A stretch of 35,611 nt of DNA from Chara braunii (GCA_003427395.1 BFEA01000994.1:220977-256587); one strand, 5' to 3'. Shown: positions 10,975-21,645, counted from the stretch's first letter. Program-made: numbers and translations. The notes: a model not told the origin generated them from the sequence alone.

Positions 10975-10976
<2 letters not shown>

Positions 10977-11024
<48 letters not shown>
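10977..11024. repeat. (TC)24 microsatellite
   Basis: Uninterrupted TC dinucleotides. Shorter CT runs follow at 11107-11122 and 11224-11242. The run at 11107-11122 directly abuts the proposed end of the element I LTR, suggesting insertion into or beside a microsatellite. Confidence 0.95.
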
Positions 11025-11027
<3 letters not shown>

Positions 11028-11121
11028 GCCGGTAGATACAGAGAAGTCAAGGGCCGATAGGGTGAGGAAAAGATGGTGGACTTAGAGGAGGAAGAAGAAG
11101 AACTCAATCTCTCTCTCTCTC

Positions 11122-11743
11122 TGTCCGATACTAACCTGTGAAGGTGGCGCCTTGCTGCNGGTACNGCGAAGACGAAGCTGGAGCTATGGCGCCGCAGGTG
11201 AGTATCCCTGGCCTCCGCCAACCATCTCTCTCTCTCTCTCTCCTACTAGCGCCCAGCGCTGAAGACTATTGCTATTGCTACTCCTCCTCCAGAGTCCCGC
11301 TGCCGAGTCCTGAAGACTACCTCGTGCCCTCTGCACGTGAAGTGCCTGGGAACTGCCTGCAACCTACAGGGCGGGTCAGCATTATATAGTGTTGGGCCGT
11401 CCGAGAGGCTGCTCGTGCCTATGCCAAAACGTGTCAGACCCTGGGGTTGGCGCTCCACAAAATAGGCCATAGTGGCCTGAGCTAAAACCCCGGTCTGGTA
11501 CCTGAGTTTCAGGGTACCGAAACGACCCAGGGCCTGTAGGCCCTCGTTTTCAGGCTGGAAGCTGAAACGACACAGGGCCTGAAAATGGCCCGTCGTTTTC
11601 AGGCTGGAAGTAGAAACGACACAGGGTCTGTAGGACCCTCGTTTCAGGCTTTTAGGCTGAAAACGAAACAGGCCCTACTCCTACGGACCCTTAGTCTACC
11701 AGGTCGGGCTCTGTTGGGCCCGTGTGGTACGAAGTATGCCACA
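11122..11743 (-). mobile_element. Element I 3' LTR
   Basis: On the minus strand this begins TGTGGCATAC (at 11743) directly after a purine tract that follows the integrase stop codon, the standard layout of a Ty3/gypsy 3' end. A TATA box ACTATATAAT lies at 11381-11390 (minus), about 355 bases in. The proposed end, GGACA at 11122-11126, gives the usual TG...CA boundary, but the 5' LTR is outside the window so the end cannot be confirmed. Two Ns at 11159 and 11165 lie inside. Confidence 0.55.
11518..11675 (-). repeat. ~47-bp tandem repeats in element I LTR
   Basis: Three and a half imperfect copies, on the plus strand starting GAAACGAC(C/A)CAGGG(C/T)CTG at about 11519, 11565 and 11612, with a partial copy at about 11656. 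Each contains CGTTT(T)CAGGCT followed by GGAAG or TTTAG. They lie upstream of the LTR TATA box in transcriptional sense, so they may be U3 enhancer repeats. Confidence 0.8.
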
Positions 11744-11760
11744 CTCCCCCCTTCTTGAAA
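11744..11760 (-). promoter_or_regulatory. Element I polypurine tract
   Basis: On the minus strand TTTCAAGAAGGGGGGAG, ending exactly before the TGTGGC start of the LTR and 8 bases after the integrase stop. This would prime plus-strand DNA synthesis. Confidence 0.65.
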
Positions 11761-11768
11761 GACCGAGT

Positions 11769-12473
11769 CTACCTACGAGGGCGAAGCTGTCTGGTGGAGG
11801 GAGGGACTGAAGTCCGGGTGGGAGGCTGTGCAGCTTCCGTCGCTAGCCGTTTCTTCTCATAATGAGCATAGATGTCAGGAGCGGAGGCTTGCAAAGCTGC
11901 CCGGGAAATCCATTGCGTGTCGTCGGGGTCGCACCACTTGAATGTGACTTCGTACTGCATAGGCTTGTTGTCGTGCTTGCGATGCGTGATGACGCGATCG
12001 ACTTCCTGATGGCCATCCATGGAAGGAGGGTCCTGCGATCGTCTTCCCGGTAAGTCGTCGCTCTTGGCTAGTGTATATGTGGCCAGCTTGGAGGCGTGGA
12101 AAACCGGATGCACCGTGAGATGCGGCGGGATTTCGATCACAAATGAGGGGCCATCGGGTTCATCACCTGCGGCTGATGTGACGGGCCATGGTCCAAACCA
12201 CTTTGGAAGTAGCTTGCGGGATACATCCTGCTCTCTTCCGTGGAGACCCAGAAAGGTCGCCAGCGCGGATGGGGCATGGCACACGACGCCTGTTAGCTTG
12301 CTGCGGAGGTGGGCGAACAAGCGGCGTCGATGTCGGTCGTCCTTGGAAAAGGAAGATGAGCGAAGATGCGGCCTTTCCGGCCACCGTGGTGTAACTCGAA
12401 CGGAGTCACGCTGATCGCCGGGTGCACCAAGTGTTGTAGGCGAATTCGATGTCGGGAAGGCGGTCCACCCCAT
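11769..12473 (-). pseudogene. Element I integrase C-terminus with chromodomain
   Basis: Open frame of 234 codons, frame-shifted from the integrase core upstream; the true junction lies near 12380-12430, where three overlapping frames each keep part of the homology (SVTPFELHHGG is read in a neighbouring frame). It contains the GPY/F-type module (KWFGPWPV, then HLTVHPVFHASKL) and then a chromodomain-like segment, EVDRVITHRKH...YEVTFKWCDPDDTQWISRAAL (about 11865-12005), followed by a tail to the stop at 11769. The chromodomain defines a chromovirus; it normally targets integration to particular chromatin marks. The stop is 8 bases from the polypurine tract, as expected for the 3' end of pol. Confidence 0.85.
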
Positions 12474-13403
12474 CCTTCTGATCCGTACGGATGAGTGTGC
12501 GAAGCATTACTTGAGCGGTTTGATGTGCCCGCTCCGTCTGCCCGTCCGTTTGCGGATGCCGAGCCGAACTTGGTTTCATCTCGGTGTCGGACTCTTTCAT
12601 GACAGAGGTCCAAAATGCCGACATGAAACGAGTGTAGCGGTCGCTGATGATGTCTTCCGGAACGCCGTGGCCAGAAATCCAGCCGGTGTGTAAGAGGCGT
12701 GCAAGTTCCGGAGCCGTGACGTAGTACTTGCAAGGAAGAAATCGTGCGTATTTGCTCAAACGGTCAATGACTGTGAGAATGTTGTCGTGCCCGAAGCGGT
12801 CCCGGGGGAACGGGCTAGTGACGTCCATGGCAATGGAGAGGTCGAGTTCCCGTGGAATAGGCAACAGGCGTAACTCACCATAGGGGTTGCGATTGTGGGG
12901 TTTGCTTCGTCGACAAACTTCGCAAGAGTCGCAATACCGAGTGACGTCAGTAATGAGGTCGGGCCACCGGAATCGCTGCCGAAGTCTTGCGATCGTACGG
13001 TCGACTCCGAGGTGGCCGGCGAGTCTTGAGGCGTGGTACTTGTCGAGAAGGCGAGTCCGTAAGCGACTGTCATGTGGGACACATAGTAAGTCCTTGTCGC
13101 GTGAGTGAAGAAGCAAGTAGCGATCGATGACGCGATAGTGGCTGGCCGGTGGGTGATCCGAGGATAGTTGCTCGTAGAGCGTGGCGTATTCCAGATCAGA
13201 CTTGTATGCTCGCACAAAATGCTGATGAAGGGCTTCGTCGAAACTGAATGCGTGGTGAGTCACTGCGCAGAGATCTCTGATCGTCGCGAGAGAGCATTCG
13301 CGACTCGGTTGAAGAGGCCCGGGATATGTTTCGGTGTGAAGTCGAACTGATCGATGAAGTACATCCACCGAGCAATCGTGCTGCTCACCGTGTCTTGCGT
13401 CTT
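12406..13403 (-). pseudogene. Element I RNase H end and integrase core
   Basis: Reading down from an N at 13404: the end of the RNase H/connection region (TIARWMYFIDQF...IPGLFNRVANALSRR), a spacer, the HHCC zinc domain (YHASRLAGHLG and CDSCEVC), and the DDE core with IAMDVTSPFP, ISDRYTRFMS and PQTDGQTERAH. All three catalytic acidic residues are present. The frame then shifts near 12420 into the C-terminal part. Enzymatically it would insert the element cDNA into host DNA. It is broken upstream at the simple-repeat block and downstream by the frameshift. Confidence 0.9.
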
Positions 13404-13404
13404 N

Positions 13405-13460
<56 letters not shown>

Positions 13461-13464
13461 AGAG

Positions 13465-13498
<34 letters not shown>

Positions 13499-14422
13499 TC
13501 CGCTTCCCAATCCCGATCCGCTTCCCAATCCAGATGCTCTTCCCCTTCCCAATCCACTTCCCAATCCCGTCTTTGCCTACCTTCGCCAACCTCCGCCCCC
13601 CCCGCTTCCGCTTTCGCTTGCGCCCCCATCAAGGCCCTGCCACGTGGCAGCCCCGCTTCTCCCCACTTCTCCCCGGCAGCATCTTCGTTGCTTCTCCCCG
13701 CTTCTCCCTACTTCTCCCCGCTTCTCCCTACTTCTCCGCCGACCTCCGCCCGCCTCCGCTTCCGCTTCCCAATCCTGATCCGGATCCGGATCCGGATCCC
13801 GATCCTCTCCCCCCACCTTCAGCCAGCTCCGCCCACCTCCGGCCGCATTCGCCTACCTCCGCCCGTCTCCGCCGACCTCCGCCCGCCTCCACTTCCGCTT
13901 CTCAATCCCGATCCGACTTCCCAATCCGCTTCCCAATCCCGATGCGGCTTCCCAATCCCGATCCGCTTCCCAATCCCAATCCGCTTTCCAATCCCGTCTC
14001 CGCCTACCTCCGCCCGTCTTCGCCTACCTCCGCCGACCTCCGCCCCCAAGGCCCTGCCACGTGGCAGCGCTGCTGCACCGCTTCCCAATCCCGATCCGGA
14101 TCCCGATCGCCGCTCCGCCCGCCTCCGCGTCAGCTTCCCCATCCCGATCCGAATCCCTATCGCCACGTGGACCTCTGCCCACTTTCGCGCATCTCCACGG
14201 ACCTGGGTCCGTTTTTTCTTTTCCTTCTTTTACTTTTTTTTTTTTTTCATTATTTCAATCAATCAATCAATCAATCAGTCAATCAATCAATCAATCAATC
14301 AAGCAATCAAGCAATCAAGCAATCAATGAATCGAAATTGAATGATTGCTTGCTTGATTGATTGATTGCTTCGTTTTTTTTATTATTTTTTTCCCCATTGA
14401 TTGATTGATTGATTGATTGATA

Positions 14423-14453
<31 letters not shown>

Positions 14454-14587
14454 AGATTGATTGATTGATTGATTGATTGATTGGCCCCACAGGCGCACAC
14501 ACACACACACACACACATAGGTAGGATTTGTATATTTCCATGTTCTAGCGGAAGATTCATTCGATTTTGCTTTTTTTTTCCTTTGCG

Positions 14588-14631
<44 letters not shown>

Positions 14632-14835
14632 GTGGTGGGGGATGGGTCGCCCCACCCCTCGCCACCCACCACGCGCGCACACACACACAACACGTTCACA
14701 CACAAATATTAAAAGGGCTCGGGAAAAAAAAACATACATTTTTTTTCTATTCCTTGATTGTTTCCTTAGGACAAAAAAAAAAAAAAAAAAAAAGGAAACC
14801 GTAAAAACGAAGAATACAACGAAGAGTACCGTGAC
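13404..14835. repeat. Simple-repeat block interrupting element I RNase H
   Basis: A 1.4-kb low-complexity block. It holds (AG)25 at 13405-13455, (AC)n at 13467-13497, a pyrimidine-rich minisatellite of CTTCCCAATCCCGATCCG and CCTCCGCC units (13500-14165), inverted (CAAT)n/(GATT)n arrays (14253-14485), an (AC)n run near 14497-14517, a second (GATT)n at 14586-14631, another (AC)n near 14675-14705, and a ~20-base A-run (about 14773-14793). About 20-25 codons of RNase H are missing across it. The left edge is an N, so either an insertion with deletion or an assembly join is possible. Confidence 0.8.
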
Positions 14836-15421
14836 AAACACGAGCAACTCCTTCTTCCGCGCATCATCAACCGAGTTGATGGGAGACACCTTTTGGCTGA
14901 AGTACTCAACCGGATGCCAATCTACTCCGCCGTGTTGTTCCAAAACTGCACCCATGCCGTAGCCGGAAGCGTCCGTAGTCACTCTCGTAGGCAAGGTGGG
15001 ATCGTAGATACTCAAGACGGGAGCGAGGAGCAACGCAATCTTCAATTTGTGGAACGAATTGTGGACTTTGTCGGTGAACAGGACCTGTGGAGACTGCAAT
15101 CTGGACAAAGCGTTGGTAGTACCCGGCCAATCCCATGAAAGAGCGAACCTCCGTGGTGTTGGTCGGTTCCGGCCAATCCTGAATGGCCTTGATCTTGTCC
15201 GCAAGCGGACGGATGCCTTGCGGCGTCACAAAGTGGCCCAAGTACTCGAGCTCTTGTTGTGCGAATTCGAACTTGGCTCGGTTGGCCTTGTACTTGGCCG
15301 TACGAAGCCTGTCCAAAACAACACGTAGATGCACAATGTGCTCATCCAAAGTTCGGCTATACACCAAGACGTCATCGAGGTAGATGAGCACGAACCAGTC
15401 CAACATGTCGTGAAACTCCGT
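14836..15421 (-). pseudogene. Element I RT catalytic core to RNase H start
   Basis: Follows in frame from the upstream ORF after a TGA at 15422-15424. The catalytic YLDD (15371-15382) sits in LIYLDDVLVYS, then LEYLGHFVT, the thumb (SFMGLAGYYQRFV), a frameshift near 15150, and the start of RNase H with TDASGYGMGAVLEQ and DDARKKELL (about 14850-15000). The homology stops at about 14835, where the simple-repeat block begins. Stop, frameshift and truncation make it non-functional. Confidence 0.9.
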
Positions 15422-16940
15422 TCAAGTTGTCATTGCCGCTTGGAAGGTGGTCGGGGCATTCGTGAGGCCGAATGGCATTACGACCCACTCGAAGTGTCCG
15501 TACCGTGTCTTGAACGCGGTTTTATATCGATCTCTTGGATGGATCTCGAGCTGGTGGTAACCGGCCTTGAGGCCCAACTTGGAGAAATACTTGGCGCCGC
15601 CCAAGCGTTCGAGAAGATCGTCGATACGTGGAAGCGGGCCGACATTCTTAATGGTTTGAGCATTAAGCTTGCGATAGTCAATGCATAAGTGTAGCTCCTT
15701 GTTCTTCTTCCGAATGAAGAGAAAAGGTGCACCGTAGGGCGAGCATCTAGGGCGAATCCAGCCCTTGGCAATGAGGTCATCGAGTTGCGTTCGAAGCACT
15801 TCGAGTTCCTCCTCGCTCATGCGGTAGATACATCCACGCGGAGGTACGGCCCCGTCTTCGAGGATGATCTCGTGACGAATAGGCCGATTCGGTACGATTT
15901 CGGCGGGGGCTTCAAAGAGGTCGGCATAGGAGTCAAGAAGCTGTACAATGTGTGGATCCGGTGGTTGTTCCGCCGCTGGCTCGTCGGGAGGAGGGAGGGC
16001 GTGCAAGAAACGAATGCCCATTTCCTCCACGTCGTTCCGTGCGATGGAGTTGCGAATGCTTGCCGCGGAGACCACGTGACAACCAATCAAAGGATGAGGT
16101 GGGGGGACCGTACATGGCACAAGTACCCCGTTTCGATCACGAATGTGAATGGTACGGCGGTAGAAGTTCACTGGGTGGTCCTCACTGCGCAGCCATGACA
16201 TGCCCAAGATCATGTCGAACTTCGTGTCCAATATGTCAAAGGACACGGCCTCGCGTGCAAGCGGGGCGAAGTACACGGGGACGAAGTCAATGCACCGGTC
16301 AATGGACTTGTGCGTACGACCGTCGGCCAACGTGGCTTGCGTGGGCTGCGATTTCCTTCGAACGTGCGGCCCAAGGCCGGTGCGGGTCATGAAATTCTGG
16401 CTGATGTAGTTGCGAGCAGCTCCACAATCAATCAAGGCGCTGCAGGTCGCCTTCCCGATCTGAATGTGGACGTAGAGTAACGGTGCGTCGGTGCCGTCGT
16501 ACCGTTGCGTGTCGTACTCGCGGTCAATCTTCGCAATGTACTTGCGAAGGTCAACAACCGTTACTCTATCTTCCATCAACGGAGCTGGTACTGCAGCGTG
16601 CAAGTAGTTGCGTAGCAGCCGTAGCTCCGCCATTAGGGCGTTGCAATGCGGCTTCGGCAAGGAACCAGATGGGGGAAGAGGCAACCATTGGAAGTCCTCC
16701 GGTGTCAATGTGTCGAGTTCCTCAAAACTAGACCACACTGACGAGTCCCTGAGTGATCTTGGCGAGGATGTTGGTTCACTTGGCGATGGTGATCAAGTCG
16801 CACACACAAATGAGTCTTGCATGTGGAGAGGTTGGTCCAACGGCGGGACCAGCTGGACAACATAATTTTCATAATCTTCGTGAAGACTGGCGACATACGC
16901 ATGTTCCCCGGACGTGGAGGAGGTTGTTAGCAAGGCAACC
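15422..16940 (-). pseudogene. Element I gag-pol: protease and RT N-terminal half
   Basis: The frame runs from the edge of element II at 16940, through an in-frame TGA near 16801-16803, to a TGA at 15422. It contains a retropepsin-like domain with [13 protein letters not shown] (active-site triad DCG at 16421-16429, normally DSG or DTG), the second protease motif ILGMSWL, and RT fingers and palm: [48 protein letters not shown] and [11 protein letters not shown]. In the RT motif A the expected D of KLDL is G (KLGL), which would abolish catalysis. The upstream gag portion is displaced by the element II insertion. Confidence 0.88.
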
Positions 16941-17773
16941 GTTGTCGGGCGGCTGTCTACCAGCCGAAGGTTTTCTCTTTAAAATAAAAAAAATATTTTT
17001 TCCTTTTTTTGCTGTTTTTCTGCGTGGTTTCGACGTATGCGCGCATGTGGGTATGGTATTTAAGGATGTCCTCGGGGATCCGGGCCTTCGTACTAACCCT
17101 TCGATTGGCTGGAGTGACGGTCCGAACCTTGGTCGCAAGTAGGCGAGGGCGAATCATGTAAAGAGTGAAGTTTTCGGTGTAAATTTCTGAGCCTCCGGGG
17201 CTTTGTCCTGATCTTGCGACGGACGGATATGGCGGGTCGGATTACTGTTGCAAGCTGGCTCGCGCGGATCCCGAAAGTCGGCATTTTCAATACCAGAATC
17301 AGGGGAACAGGATCTGATGGTGGATTGTTGGGCAAGACGAGAAAAACCCGAAGATCGGGAGACCTGCAAGGAATCCGCGCTTCGGCTATGGACCGCGGTC
17401 CAACTACCGTGAGAATGGCCGACAGACTTNATTACGCCTAGCCGTAGGGCTCCGGTGGAGGGAGGAGGTACTTGGTGCCTTAGGTGAATAACCTCCAAGA
17501 AGGTCATGGACAGTTTCTTGAAACAGCCGCGCTTGCTGAGACCAGCGCGACCCCGACGTGGCAACTGCGCAATATCCTACGACGGTGTAAGCGACGGGAA
17601 ATGGTGAGTTCCTTGTCGGCGGCTATGGGGCTCCTCCGGGCGATCCATAGGATCAAAATTGGGACTGACTTGATACTTTGATATGCTGGCAATCACAGCC
17701 GCGGGGGCTGAAGCGTGGTCATTACCTCGTGATGGCTAGGCGCCGCCGTGAGGGGGTGTTAGATCGGTTTCGA

Positions 17774-17780
17774 TATATAA
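17774..17780 (+). promoter_or_regulatory. Candidate LTR TATA box (first)
   Basis: TATATAA followed by GGG in GATATATAAGGG, a good plant-type TATA in the LTR. A competing candidate, TATAAAAGGAG, lies at 18651-18661. Which one, if either, sets the RNA start is not decidable from sequence. Confidence 0.35.
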
Positions 17781-18650
17781 GGGTTATTTCGGTTTGAAGG
17801 CATGAGGTAGTCGCTTCAAACAAAAATGGGTCCAGGCCTGTCAAAAGAAGCAATGAAATGTGGGGCCCTCAGACCCTCGGAGAGGGGGCGTCAAGACTGC
17901 GAAGAAGCATGCGCGTCGAGGAGAACTGTAGTAGGTACCGTCTAGGTCGGCCTCGAACCGTCGGGCCCCCCGACTGGGCGAAAGATGACCCGGTTGAGCT
18001 GGGCAGGGCGTGAACAAGGATGTAAGGATTCAGAAGCAGCCGGGCAGCTGGCCGATTAGAAGACCTACAGGGGCGATCCGATCTGGGGCATGGAGAAGAG
18101 AAGGAAGGAATCAGTTGAGCAAAGGGGGACGACGGGCGCTGAGGATTCGGCATGCGCACGGCCAGTTGGAAGGCAGAAGTGGGCCACAAGGACCCCATGG
18201 AAGAGGAAGAGTCGTGTAAATCGTCGGAGCTGCAGAGAAGGGTGAGATTCAAAAGAGGGGGTTGCGGGATCGGCAATGCAGAACGTAACTGTCAGCAAAG
18301 GAGAGTGCGCCTTCTCTTCTTAGTAAACGTTCGTACGATCCTGGATCCAAGACTGCGACAAGAAGGAACGAACGGGGGAGAAAGCCGAGAAATGCAGGAA
18401 AGGAGGTTAACTTCGCGTGGCGGGAAAATAGAAGCTTCAACTGTTTCTTGCGAAGCATGAAACCAAGGAGTAAAAGCGGGAGTACTGATCGATAAAAAAG
18501 GGGGAAAGCGAAGAGGCGGGAACAGCAAAAATTTGCGAAAATTTGAAGAGTCAATCGGGACTGATGGGGGGAGGTACGGAGGTCACGATGATTGGAGGAA
18601 GGACACGGACTGAGGATTGATATGAGGAGGAGGAAGGGGGGAGGAAGTAG

Positions 18651-18661
18651 TATAAAAGGAG
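18651..18661 (+). promoter_or_regulatory. Candidate LTR TATA box (second)
   Basis: TATAAAAGGAG, the best TATA consensus in the LTR. RNA would begin about 30 bases downstream, just before the hairpin pair at 18722-18756, giving an R-U5 of up to about 2.8 kb. Confidence 0.4.
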
Positions 18662-20003
18662 GGCAGGAGGTGAAGGTCAGGAGGACGCACGGGGGCTGCG
18701 ACGAAGGGAGTCACTTGGGGCGCACGAGAGTTCGTGCTCGACCGCGTGCTCGGTCGGAAACACGAGCTCAAAAGAGAGAAAGGCGCTCGCGGAGAGAGAG
18801 AGAGGAGGGGAGCTCGTACGCGCCCGGATCGCTCGTGCGAACGGAGAGAGACTGCGGGAGGATACTGCGCTCGGAGGAGGGGTCCCTCTTCTTGGGCCGC
18901 GCACGAGCGAGTGTTCGACGGAGCGCCCGTCGAGCGGTTTCCGGGCAGAATCAGTGAGCGAGAGAAGGGGAGTACGGGGAGGGGGGGACGAGCGGAGCAC
19001 GCTCTCATGCCCAGTGTGCGTGACGAACTGCGGGCCATTGAGCCCTGAAGAGAGAGAGAGAGAGTGAGAGAGAGAAAGAAGGGAACGCACGGAGAGATCG
19101 GGGAACGTTGGTACATCGCGTGGGCGGACACGCAAGGGAGGGGGGACGTCCGTCGCAAAAGGGAGCCATGAGCGCAGCGACATAGAGACCATACCCGGGA
19201 GCACGGTCCATAGCATAATAGTTGCGCACGCCCATCGCTCGTTAGCCCGGAGCCGCTAGCGCATACTCGAAGAGCGCTCGGAGTACATTGACTGTCACCG
19301 GCGATCGTCAAAACTAACGACGCGTGAAGGGGAGAGAGATAGTGGGTCGGGGTGGGGGAGACCTTCGAGAGGAAAAGAGAGAGAGGGGTGGGGAAGGCGA
19401 GCTGAGATATGAGCGGAAGACACTTCGTTAAGGGAGTGCTCGGTGGCATGCAGATGCAGCGGCTTCGCTAATGGCATGACAGGGCCATATCGCGCGGCGG
19501 CAACGGGGTTGCGCGCGAACGGAGGGAGGGCTTACTGGCGGAGTCGACGAGACTTTGCACACTTTCGGGCCGAAGAAGTGGCCGAGAGAATAGAGCACGG
19601 GAACAACGAAGTCCCGCGCGATTGAAGAAAAAGCAAGCTAGCCAGGTCGACAAAATTTTGTGCGGGAGTCTAACGTGCGGAGAGGGCAGGCCGACGGTGC
19701 TCTAAGCCTCTGAGCACGTGCGCAGGGGCAACTCAGTCACGCCAAGCCGCAGGGGTGACGCCTCTTTTCGCGCAATCGGGGGAGTGAGCCAAAGCGGCTA
19801 CTTGGCCATTCCACGTGGGTATGAGCTGACAAGATGGTTGGAGGGGCCCGTGGGTACTCATGTCGTGATTAGGAGGGAGCTGATCTCTCTTTAGACGTCT
19901 GATGTTTGCTCCACCCCGGGACACCTGTCACTTCGGGAACCGGACTCCCGCTGCTTGCTTCATCATCACCTGCGCCATCGTCAACCAGAACGACAATACG
20001 GTA

Positions 20004-20968
20004 NNNNNNNNNNNNNNNNNNNNNNNNNNNNNNNNNNNNNNNNNNNNNNNNNNNNNNNNNNNNNNNNNNNNNNNNNNNNNNNNNNNNNNNNNNNNNNNNN
20101 NNNNNNNNNNNNNNNNNNNNNNNNNNNNNNNNNNNNNNNNNNNNNNNNNNNNNNNNNNNNNNNNNNNNNNNNNNNNNNNNNNNNNNNNNNNNNNNNNNNN
20201 NNNNNNNNNNNNNNNNNNNNNNNNNNNNNNNNNNNNNNNNNNNNNNNNNNNNNNNNNNNNNNNNNNNNNNNNNNNNNNNNNNNNNNNNNNNNNNNNNNNN
20301 NNNNNNNNNNNNNNNNNNNNNNNNNNNNNNNNNNNNNNNNNNNNNNNNNNNNNNNNNNNNNNNNNNNNNNNNNNNNNNNNNNNNNNNNNNNNNNNNNNNN
20401 NNNNNNNNNNNNNNNNNNNNNNNNNNNNNNNNNNNNNNNNNNNNNNNNNNNNNNNNNNNNNNNNNNNNNNNNNNNNNNNNNNNNNNNNNNNNNNNNNNNN
20501 NNNNNNNNNNNNNNNNNNNNNNNNNNNNNNNNNNNNNNNNNNNNNNNNNNNNNNNNNNNNNNNNNNNNNNNNNNNNNNNNNNNNNNNNNNNNNNNNNNNN
20601 NNNNNNNNNNNNNNNNNNNNNNNNNNNNNNNNNNNNNNNNNNNNNNNNNNNNNNNNNNNNNNNNNNNNNNNNNNNNNNNNNNNNNNNNNNNNNNNNNNNN
20701 NNNNNNNNNNNNNNNNNNNNNNNNNNNNNNNNNNNNNNNNNNNNNNNNNNNNNNNNNNNNNNNNNNNNNNNNNNNNNNNNNNNNNNNNNNNNNNNNNNNN
20801 NNNNNNNNNNNNNNNNNNNNNNNNNNNNNNNNNNNNNNNNNNNNNNNNNNNNNNNNNNNNNNNNNNNNNNNNNNNNNNNNNNNNNNNNNNNNNNNNNNNN
20901 NNNNNNNNNNNNNNNNNNNNNNNNNNNNNNNNNNNNNNNNNNNNNNNNNNNNNNNNNNNNNNNNNNNN
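20004..20968. other. Assembly gap (965 N)
   Basis: Unsequenced. It lies inside the 5' LTR of element II, so the LTR length is an estimate. Confidence 1.
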
Positions 20969-21491
20969 GACTGAAGCCAAAGGTCTCGGCGGAGCTTCTG
21001 CCCCTCGCAGCAGTCGGGGTTGAGTCAAGATGCCTTCTCGCTGCAATCGGTCAGCATAGACCCGGACCCTTTTCACAAGAACCTCCAGTTCGATCTTTCC
21101 CGGAGCCACAATCGTGGTAAGCTCGTGCACTTTAAATTAGCTNTTNGCACCTAGTCTAGTCGTGGGGAAGTNGGGGGCTGGAACTNCTCNGCCTGCTCGA
21201 TCTTCGAGCTGCAAGTCGAGCGCTGACANCGAACTTTAAAAGGGCAGCGGATAGGTCTGGCGAAGTNGGTCGCGAGACGAACCGGCTCGTCTCGGGAGTC
21301 TCAGAGCTGCANTAGGGCCTCCCANGAAAGCCTAACAAGTAGGACGCGAGGGCCCGTAAACAGTGGCCAAGACTACTAACGCCAAGGGTGGTTCGCAAGG
21401 TTACTCTGAGTGTCGGCAGGGGTGACCTACGAGAGAGGAAAAGCGAATGGTCAAGGAGAACGCTTGAAATAGCAAGCATTGCCGGACAAAG

Positions 21492-21509
21492 TGGCGCCGT
21501 TGCCGGGGA
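21492..21509 (+). promoter_or_regulatory. Primer-binding site, tRNA-Asp
   Basis: TGGCGCCGTTGCCGGGGA is the exact reverse complement of the last 18 bases, CCA included, of plant tRNA-Asp(GTC). It would prime minus-strand DNA synthesis. The same PBS type is known from plant Athila/Tat Ty3/gypsy elements. Its position 3 bases after GGACA fixes the LTR end. Confidence 0.92.
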
Positions 21510-21645
21510 TGAGCATTCCTCCCGCGGCCGCGGCCGGCTCAGCAGCGACGGGGTGAGGGAGGACCAGCGTGACAAGCAGCGGCGGAGTGAGTTTGCGGTG
21601 CTCTTTAAAATTTCGGCATCAAGTTCTTCGACACGCGTCTTCAAG

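Larger units (their letters stand above)
16943..21488 (+). mobile_element. Element II 5' LTR (~4.5 kb)
   Basis: Starts TGTCGGGC and ends GCCGGACA, an 8-base inverted terminal match with one mismatch. The end lies 3 bases before the PBS. It includes a 965-base N gap and an N at 17430. Its first 486 bases are repeated at 35126. The interior is purine-rich with GA runs; apparent long ORFs (for example minus-strand 18583-19449 and those crossing the N gap) have no domains. LTRs this long occur in Ogre/Tat-type elements, but are unusual. Confidence 0.75.

Noticed and set aside
13354-14705. Open frames of up to 328 codons with INQSINQS and PNPDP repeats
   Set aside because: Produced by the GATT tetranucleotide and CCCAATCCCGATCC minisatellite; they cross an N and have no start context or homology.
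18583-19449. 288-codon minus-strand ORF in the 5' LTR
   Set aside because: Ser/Pro/Leu-rich antisense of a purine-rich region, no domain. Overlapping frames are also open, so composition explains it.
19902-21130. 400-codon ORFs on both strands
   Set aside because: Most of their length is the N gap.
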